This document shows, piece after piece, positions 57,439-64,000 of a DNA stretch of 64,000 nt (positions are counted from its first letter, which is position 1; each line of letters opens with the position of its first letter). The stretch is from Datura wrightii (taxonomy: Eukaryota > Streptophyta > Magnoliopsida > Solanales > Solanaceae). The stretch is taken from NCBI GenBank assembly GCA_035772735.1, contig JASDFA010000007.1:80735501-80799500 (forward strand), read 5' to 3'. The notes under the pieces are model-generated. The model was given only the letters and a program-made list of their open reading frames with translations. It was not told the DNA's origin and did no database searches. Both the position numbers and the translations under genes were made by a program.

Positions 57439-58658
57439 TCAATCGAAGTATTCCACTTCTTCGTCAGGTGCGGTTGCCTCGTGCCCCATATCTGAATCGC
57501 CCCAGCTATCCTCATCTGACTCCAGATCTGAGTCATCGCAGCGCGTCTCCTCATCTGTGGGGACATCATCATCAGTGGGCTCCACAAAAGCCGGCCCCAC
57601 TCGGCATAGAGCCCTGGCATTTTCGCCGAAGGGGTAGTCCAACTCTAGCTGCCACAACTCATCTTCTGTTGCTGGCCTCCCGCCTATGCGCAACTGTAGC
57701 ATCTGCATCCCGAACATGCGGGTCATATACTGATCATCCCGAGCATGTCGCTCAGCTAATGTGAGAATTGGCCCGTGAGTGGTGCCGGGTGCCTTAGTTT
57801 TGGTGACGTCTAAGGCACGCCTCTCCATCTGCGGGATGTAGTGAAGGGCCTCTTCCTCAACATCTAGGCCCCTCAGGAAAGTGGTCAGCAAGCCACCAAA
57901 CCCGTACCTGTGCCCTTGATGCAAACGGCTCTCTTCATGGCGGAGATGATCACCGCCCCAACATTAATCTCCAGCCCTTTCATAAGGGCATATACCAAGC
58001 ACACACGATCCCAGGTGACATCTGTCATATGCACCCCCTGGGTTAGGCAGGAACACACGATCTTAAGTAAAATTCTGGCTTCCCTATTCATTTGAGAGTA
58101 GGGCAGCGTCTGATGGTAGCCCCTCTCCTTATGCCTGCTCCACCGTGCTGTCGAACGGGTTCCACACAGAGTGCGTCTGATGTCCGCATATGGTGGAGTG
58201 ATGTTCAACTGCTGGAGTACATGGGCATCTGTGTCCCGCGCCCCCAAGATGGCATTAAGGTGATGGGGCTCAAAAGTGACTACCTGCCCCCTTATTGTGA
58301 CAGTGTGACTTCGGAGTGTCGGGTTCCAGTTGGCGTAGAACTCTCGAATCAGGTGGAGATTGCACTCCTTGGGCTCTTCAAAGATGAAGTTCAACATGGC
58401 AGCGTCAATCCTATGTACGATTCTGGGGAACTCCTGTGCCAACGGCTCCCTTGCAATGTGCTCCTCGAGGAAGTATTTTCTTTCCTTATGCTTTGTGTAC
58501 CATTTCTTCCCTTCCTCTGTCACCCATCGAGTTCCGTATTGATGGTGTTGTCCACGCGGAACCGCTGGTGCTGTTGGGACTGCTGTTCCCAATCTAATCC
58601 TTTTCCTTCTGGCCCCCGATTTAGACGCACCTTTTCCTTTATCTTTCTTGCTTTCCAT
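57439..58658 (-). pseudogene. AT-G env-position ORF, plant transposon-protein family
   Basis: ATG at 58656-58658 starts a Lys/Arg-rich N-terminus (SKKDKGKGASKSGARRKRIR, possible nuclear signal). The central part (about residues 70-250) has REFYANWNP, VTIRGQVVTFEPHHLNAILG and MTDVTWDRVCLVYALMKG, the pattern of the family Pfam calls putative plant transposon protein (name recalled, not searched). A single-base loss near 57920 shifts the frame; the other frame continues HQGHRYGFGGLLTTFLRG to a strongly acidic tail (DEETRCDDSDLESDEDSWGD). About 405 residues if read across the shift. No signal peptide or membrane segment, so not an envelope-like glycoprotein. Function unknown. Confidence 0.75.
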
Positions 58659-59528
58659 TGTTCCTGTCAAATCAAGCAGATAGTCTCAATGTTATTCAAA
58701 TTAAAATTAGCTTCGACTAAGGTTGGGTTAAGCTAGCCAGCCCACACTTAGTCTTTAGCCACAATCACGACATGACGGCAAGACAATTCTCACTTCCCAA
58801 TTTACAACAAGAAACAACATCATGCCTTGTGCATTCAGAGAATTCGATGGAATATATTTTACGTACTACTCAGACTTCGTACAGTTAATCAACATATCAC
58901 CATCAATACCATTTCATCCCATAGAACTTAGCACAGAAAAACTCTCAACACAACCTATGCAATTCACCAAGTTCTATGCAATTCACAATTCCATTCTCCC
59001 AAAAAAAAAATCCATCGTTTCCTTAGCATATTAACAACAAGCACAACATAACTCACCTTACCCAACATACCCAACACATAATTTCCATATTTTCAATCAC
59101 ATTTCATTTCTTCGTAATCAAATTCTAACCCTAGCTACACATTTCACCAAAATTTGATCAAGCATGCATTTATCGAGTTCATACAATCAAAATGATACTC
59201 CAAACTTCAATTAACACTAACTTAAAGGAATTCAAGCGCAATTTACAATTAGGGCAAGTTTTTCTCACATTACATGCTCAAACTCGACAAATTTGACAAG
59301 AATTGAGAAGAAAATAGAAAACATACCTTTAGTTTGATGAAATCGAAGAAAAGTCAAAGAAACTTGTGCCTAAGTACGTGTCACGTTGGGGATGGGGGAT
59401 TTTTTGGGTTTTTGTCACGGAGGAGGTGAGAAATGAGGGAAAATAGAGGGAATTCGGGGTTAAAAAGGGTTAATTTCGCGCAGGTCACCCAGCGACCCGG
59501 TGTGACCCGTCACGATTAAAGCCTCAAT

Positions 59529-59663
59529 GTGTCACGGAGGGTAACGCGGAGCACCCCCTCCGTAACACGGAGCCAATTCGGAGGTATTCTGGAATTTTAA
59601 AAATTCCAGAATTAAACCTCAACGTGTCATGGAGGGTAACGTGGAGGCCCTCCTCCGTGACAC
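59529..59663. repeat. CTCCGTGACAC palindromes inside AT-G
   Basis: TGTCACGGAG (59530) pairs with CTCCGTAACAC (59558-59568); CGTGTCATGGAG (59623-59634) pairs with CTCCGTGACAC (59653-59663). Between them TCTGGAATTTT and AAAATTCCAGA (59588-59610) form a perfect 11-bp inverted repeat around one base. Confidence 0.8.
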
Positions 59664-59820
59664 GGAGCCATCGCGCAGGCTCACTGTTTTGCCACCTTTT
59701 ATTATTTTTCTCATCTCGATTTTTCCTTTGCGATCCTTTGCATTTTTTCCCTCCGTTCAACTTGAAATTCTTCTTACAACAAGAAATTGGTTAGAATTTA
59801 TAGGTTTCACATAAAATACA

Positions 59821-59881
59821 ATTGTTTTGTTTTTATTTTTATTTTTCTAATTTTTTTTCTTTTTTTTCTTTTTTTTCTTCT
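59821..59881 (-). repeat. Purine-rich (A/G) tract in AT-G spacer
   Basis: On the minus strand a run of GAAGAAAAAAAAG-type units about 60 bases long, between pol and the extra ORF. Confidence 0.8.
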
Positions 59882-59969
59882 ACGAAATCTACTCAAATAT
59901 TACAAAAATTCCATGGGTTGCCTCACGTGCAGCGCCTAGTTTACCGCCGCGGCTCGACATCAGTGAAGC

Positions 59970-61283
59970 TCAGTCATCCTCTAGGGTGACGGATATCTTC
60001 TCTCGACCACCGTCCTCACCCCAGTAATGCTTACATCGCTGCCCATTGACTAAGAACGTGGCACTTCGATCTTCTTGACACAACTCTACTTCCCCGTGCG
60101 GGGTCATTCTCAATATCTCAAATGGCCCTGATCATTTGGACCGCAGCTTCCCTGGAAACAGCTTCAATCTTGAATTGAAGAGCAACACTTTCTGCCCCGG
60201 CTAAAAAATACGATGCACCACATGTTTTTCGTGCCACCTCATTGTTTTTTCTTTGTAGTACTTGGAACTCTCATAAGCATAACGAAATTCTTCAAGTTTG
60301 CTGAGTTGCATTAGCCTCTTCTTGCCCGCTAGCTCTAAGTCCATATTCAATTTCCTCATGACCCAGAAAGCTCGGTGCTCTAGCTCCACTGGCAGATGAC
60401 ACGCTTTACCATAGACCAATCGGTAAGGAGAAGTTCCAATCGGTGTCTTGAAAGCAGTTTTGTATGCCCACAACGCATCATCGAGTTTGCTTGACCAATC
60501 ACTACGTTGTGCATTCACTATTTTCTGGAGAATCTGCTTCACTTCTCTATTCGACACCTCCACTTGCCCACTAGTTTGGGGGTGATATGTTGTTGCCACC
60601 TTGTGGCGCACCCCATATTTAGCTAGTAGCTTCTTGAAGCTTGAATTTACGAAATGAGCCCCACCATCACTGATAATGGCTCGGGGTGTCCCGAACCTGG
60701 TGAGAATGTGTTTTTTCACAAATTTTGTTACCACCTTGTTGTCGTTCCTGGGGCAAGCTATTGCTTCAACCCACTTTGATACATAATCAATGGCCACCAA
60801 GATGTAACGATTACCAAATGACGGTGGGAACGGGCCCATGAAATATATGCCCCATACATCAAAGGTCTCCACTTCCAGTACATTCTGCAGCGGCATCTCT
60901 TGCCTTCTACCAATTGTGCCTGTACGCTGACATCTATCGCACATTTTGACGTATGGCATAGAGTCTCTGAATAGTGTAGGCCAAAAAAAGCCTGACTGTA
61001 GAACATTGTGCGCTGTCCGCTCGCCTCCGTGGTGCCCCCTATACAATGAAGAGTGACAACTTCTCAAAACCTCTGCAATCAGGCTCTCCGGGATGCATCT
61101 TCTCATCACCTGATCCGGTCCCTGTTTAAACAAGTATGGATCATACCAAATAAAATACCGGCAATCATGCCTCAATTTTTTTCTCTGCTGAGTCGTAGCC
61201 TTCGGTGGATAGACTCCACTCATTAGCAAGTTGACTATGTCTGCATACCAAAGAACTTTAGCTTCCCCTATTGCCAAGAGCTA
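59970..61283 (-). pseudogene. AT-G integrase (broken)
   Basis: Zinc-binding domain CHSSLYRGHHGG and CDRCQRTG complete. Catalytic core: the first Asp is Tyr (GIYFMGPF, codon 60843-60845), second Asp present (IISDGGAHF), Glu present (SGQVEVSNREV). LPVELEHRAFW and the C-terminal KVLLFNSRLKLFPGKLRSK follow, ending in a natural stop at 59970. Nonsense codons: TAG 61281-61283, TAG 60201-60203, TGA 60132-60134 (Trp of the SKWSGPF motif). No frameshift. No chromodomain. Confidence 0.9.
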
Positions 61284-61800
61284 CTCATCTAGGAACTCCT
61301 CATTGATGTTATCACCTTCCTTCACATGCGACCGGCTTTCCAATCGCGATAGGTGATTTGCCACCAGATTTTCTCTCTCCTTTCTGTCCTTAATTTTGAG
61401 GTCGAACTCTTGCAACAACAGGATCCATCTGATCAGCCTGGGTTTCGCATCCTTCTTGTTAAACAGATACCGAATCGCTGCATGATCGGTATACACCACT
61501 ACTCTCGAACCCACCAAATAGGACGTGAATTTATCAAATGCAAACACCAATGCTAGCATCTCCTTCTCTGTGACTGTATAATTACTTTGGGCCATGTTCA
61601 GTGTTTTGCTTGCATAATGAATAGAATGAAAGATTTTATTTCTCCTCTACCCCAATACAACTCCCACAGCCACATTGCTTGCATCACACATCAGTTCAAA
61701 TGGTTGTTCCCAATCTGGAGAAATAAGGATAGGTGCTTCTATCAATTTCTGCTTCAACTCCTCGAATGCTTTAACACACTCATCATCCAACTCAAACTTC
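61284..61800 (-). pseudogene. AT-G RNase H (broken)
   Basis: First Asp in FELMCDASNVAVG (61685), Glu in TVTEKEMLALVFA, Asp in VVVYTDHAAIRYL; the closing motif reads VANHLSRL where an Asp is expected in place of Asn. TAG at 61647-61649 follows VVLG at a Gln site. Same frame as integrase and RT. Confidence 0.88.
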
Positions 61801-62636
61801 ACCTCTTTTTCTAACAATCTGCATAATGGTCTAGAAATATTTGAGAAGTTTCTGATGAACCGTCTGTAGAACCCTGCGTGCCCAAGAAAACTACGAACAC
61901 CCTTCACCGACACAGGTGGTGGTAACTTCTCAATAACTTTGATCTTAGCATGATCAACCTCCAAACCCCTGCAAGAAACTTTATGGCCAAGGACGATACC
62001 TTCCTTGACTAAGAAATGGCATTTCTCCCAGTTGAGTACAAGGTTGGATTCCTCGCAGCGAGCTAGCACCCTGTCAAGATTCTGCAAACAAGTAGCAAAT
62101 GAATTACCAAAAACAGAAAAATCATCCATAAATACCTCAACGAAATCCTCCACCATGTCGTGGAAGATAGCTATCATGCATCTCAGGAATGTGGCGGGTG
62201 CATTGCATAACCCAAATTCCATCCGCCTAAAAGCATATGTCCCATAAGGACAGGTGAAAGTAGTCTTCTCCTAATCCTCCGGTGCTATGGCTATTTGGTT
62301 ATAGCCAGAGTACCCATCAAGGAAATAATAACATTTCTGTCCAGCCAACCTGTCTAATATCTGATCAATGAACGGGATAGGATAATGATCTTTCCTTGTG
62401 GCTTCATTAAGCTTCCTATAGTCCATGCAAATCCGCCAGACTGTGACGGTTCGTGTAGGAATCAACTCATTTTTTTCATTGGTGACCACGGTCATCCCTC
62501 CTTTCTTTGGAACGCACTGAACGGGGCTGACCCATTCGTTGTCCGAAATAGGATAGACCACACCTGGATCAAGCCACTTAATTATTTCTTTCCTAACCAC
62601 ATCTTTCATTGCTGGATTTAACCTTCGCTGAGGCTA
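61801..62636 (-). pseudogene. AT-G reverse transcriptase (broken)
   Basis: EIIKWLDPGVVYPIS, SPVQCVPKKGGMTVV, CMDYRKLNEATRKDHYPIP, FLDGYSGYNQI, then TAG at 62271-62273 (Gln site), MEFGLCNAPATFLRCM and catalytic FMDDF with Asp codons at 62121-62126; then WEKCHFLVKEGIVLGHKV and GVRSFLGHAGFYRRFI. TAG at 62634-62636 separates it from the protease. Otherwise intact. Confidence 0.92.
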
Positions 62637-64000
62637 AACAGTTGGCTTTGCTCCTGTCTCCATGAAAATTCTGTGTGTGCAAAAAGCTAGGTTGATACCC
62701 TGAATATCTGACATTTGCCAGCCTATTGCTTTCTTCCTTTTTCTGAGGACACCCAATGCTTCCTTTTCCTGTACCTCCGTCAATTCTGCGGAGATGATGA
62801 CCGACAAATTCTCATCTTCCCCCAAAAAGACATATTTTAAATGGGGAGGCAATTCTTTCAGTTCCAGCTTTGGTGCTTCCTCAATAGATTGTTTCGCCAA
62901 TGGTTCCAAAGACCTCATTAGAGACTGAAATTCCTGCTTCTTGGGATGCCTTTGTTTCTCATTCAGCATTTTCACCACCTCATAAGCATCTCTATCTCCG
63001 AAATGATCGTAATTCATCAACACTCTTTCCAATGGGTCTTGAGATTCAACAATATGACGAATTTCTACTTGATCAAGCACACTGATTGCTGAAAGCTCCT
63101 CATGTATGGCCGGCGGCTTCATGGCCTTAAATACATCAAATACCTCAATTTTGTCGTGTGCCCGCATAGTTAGCTGCCCTGCAGCTACATCAATAAGTGC
63201 TTTCCCAGTTGCCAAGAAAGGACATCCCAAAATAAATGGGACTTCCGCATCCAGCTCAAAATCCAGCACAATGAAGTCAACAGGGAAGATAAAGGAGCCC
63301 ACTTGCACCAGCACGTCCTCCACAATGCCATCTGGTCTGGCCAAAGAACGATCCGCTAGTTGCAAGATCACTGTTGTCGGTCTAGGACTTCCTAGCCCCA
63401 ATTTCTTGAATACCGATGTTGGCATCAAGTTAATGCTCGCTCCCAAATCACATAATCCACGAGCTCGGATACTCTGCCCGATTGTAAGTTGAATTGTAAA
63501 GCTCCCAGGGTCTTTGAGCTTTATGGGCAACCTATTTTGTATCCGTGAAGTGCACTCCTCCGTAAGCGCCACCGTAGCATACTCCGTCAACCTGCTTTTA
63601 TTCACCACGATGTCCTTGATATATTTTGCGTACTTCAGCACTCCCTGCAAAACATCAACAAGAGGTAAATTAATGTGTACCTGTTTAAGCACCTCCATGA
63701 ACTTTTTGAAACACGCTTCCTCCTTCTGTTTCCTTAGTCTTTGAGGGAACGGGGGTGGTGGTCTTTCTGGTTCAGCTTCCTTCTCCTTCCCCCTATCATC
63801 ATTATGCTCCCTCTCCTTCTCCACTGCTCCCGACTGCTGTGGTGGTCTTTCTGGTTCCACCTCCTTGAGTTGCAAACCACTCCTCGTGGTAACTTCATTT
63901 ACTTGCTTGGGGTTGGGGTCAGCGTCACTTGGAAGTCCTACTCTCGGCCTGGTGTTTTGAGCTCCAGCTAGTTTCCCAAATTGGTACTCGAATGCCTTTG
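62637..64000 (-). CDS. AT-G gag C-terminus and protease, partial
   Basis: Frame open from the window edge to 62637. The part above 63875 reads KLAGAQNTRPRVG and VTTRSGLQL, the end of gag; then a Pro/Glu/Arg-rich hinge and PPPPFPQRLRKQKEEACF. Protease: TIGQSIRARGLCDLGASINL with active Asp near 63447, VDFIVLDFELDAEVPFILG, LATGKALIDV. Then a linker (KLELKELPPHLKYVFLG, RKRKKAIGWQMSDIQGI) into the RT. Part of a broken gag-pol, but this stretch itself has no lesion that I can see. Confidence 0.85.

Larger units (their letters stand above)
58671..59969 (-). other. AT-G spacer between pol and extra ORF
   Basis: Non-coding. Holds GC-rich palindromes (59529-59663), a purine-rich tract, and an AT-rich part nearest the ORF. 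No ORF of note. Confidence 0.6.
54233..64000 (-). mobile_element. AT-G: Athila-like Ty3/gypsy element, partial
   Basis: Minus strand, at least 9.8 kb; gag start and 5' LTR lie beyond 64000. Order seen: 3' LTR 54233-55646, polypurine tract, 1.8-kb UTR, extra ORF in the env position (57439-58658), spacer with GC-rich palindromes, pol 59970-63900, gag end at the edge. No chromodomain. The layout, protease type and extra ORF fit the Athila lineage (family knowledge). Confidence 0.85.

Noticed and set aside
57422..58736. Long plus-strand open frames (58092-58736, 57435-57764)
   Set aside because: They are antisense to the extra ORF of AT-G, which has a recognisable domain; the plus-strand translations match nothing.

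Overview
The window is repeat-dense plant nuclear DNA, most likely from a member of the Solanaceae. The family assignment rests on an end fragment resembling the TS/SolS SINE at 48236, one end of a Stowaway-type MITE at 47887, initiator-Met primer sites, and the kinds of Ty3/gypsy elements present. I see no host gene, tRNA or rRNA gene, or CRISPR array. Almost everything is retrotransposon, most of it decayed. I use local names: TK = chromodomain (Tekay/Del-like) Ty3/gypsy, AT = Athila-like Ty3/gypsy, SL = solo LTR.

Left half (1-33205) is one nest of minus-strand insertions. From oldest to youngest: LINE-B (32385-33205) was hit by a Copia element (COP-K, 31767-32384). COP-K was hit in gag by TK4 (20614-31766). 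The 3' LTR of TK4 was hit by TK3 (14068-20613). The integrase of TK3 was hit by TK1 (1-1748 and 12639-14067). The 5' LTR of TK1 was hit by TK2 (1749-12638). The gag of TK2 was hit by an Athila-type solo LTR (SL-a, 7938-9208). A second such solo LTR (SL-b) lies in TK3 and a Tekay-type solo LTR (SL-c) lies in the TK4 3' LTR. Perfect 5-bp target duplications on both sides support TK2, SL-a, SL-b and SL-c. For TK1, TK3, TK4 and COP-K one end is left of the window, so only one side is visible.

Middle (33206-48880): TK5 is a full-length plus-strand Tekay-like element (33603-45760) whose 3' LTR carries an unrelated 2.6-kb solo LTR (SL-d). It is flanked by LINE pieces, a Copia 3' end with its 240-bp LTR (COP-L), a MITE end, a SINE scrap and AT-rich sequence with no recognisable content.

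Right end (48881-64000): AT-F is a plus-strand Athila-like relic with gag and protease but no reverse transcriptase, containing another Tekay-type solo LTR (SL-e). AT-G is a minus-strand Athila-like element running off the right edge: 3' LTR, polypurine tract, long UTR, an extra ORF in the env position, spacer, then one pol frame of at least 4 kb broken only by nonsense codons.

Each TK element carries gag (shell, zinc knuckle), protease, reverse transcriptase/RNase H and integrase with chromodomain, between 2.2-2.3 kb LTRs. All copies are broken. The most striking observations are: a GC-rich palindrome (CTCCGTGACAC, 33-bp period) placed just upstream of the TATA box in two unrelated LTR families; premature stops shared between separate TK copies; and the depth and orderliness of the nest.
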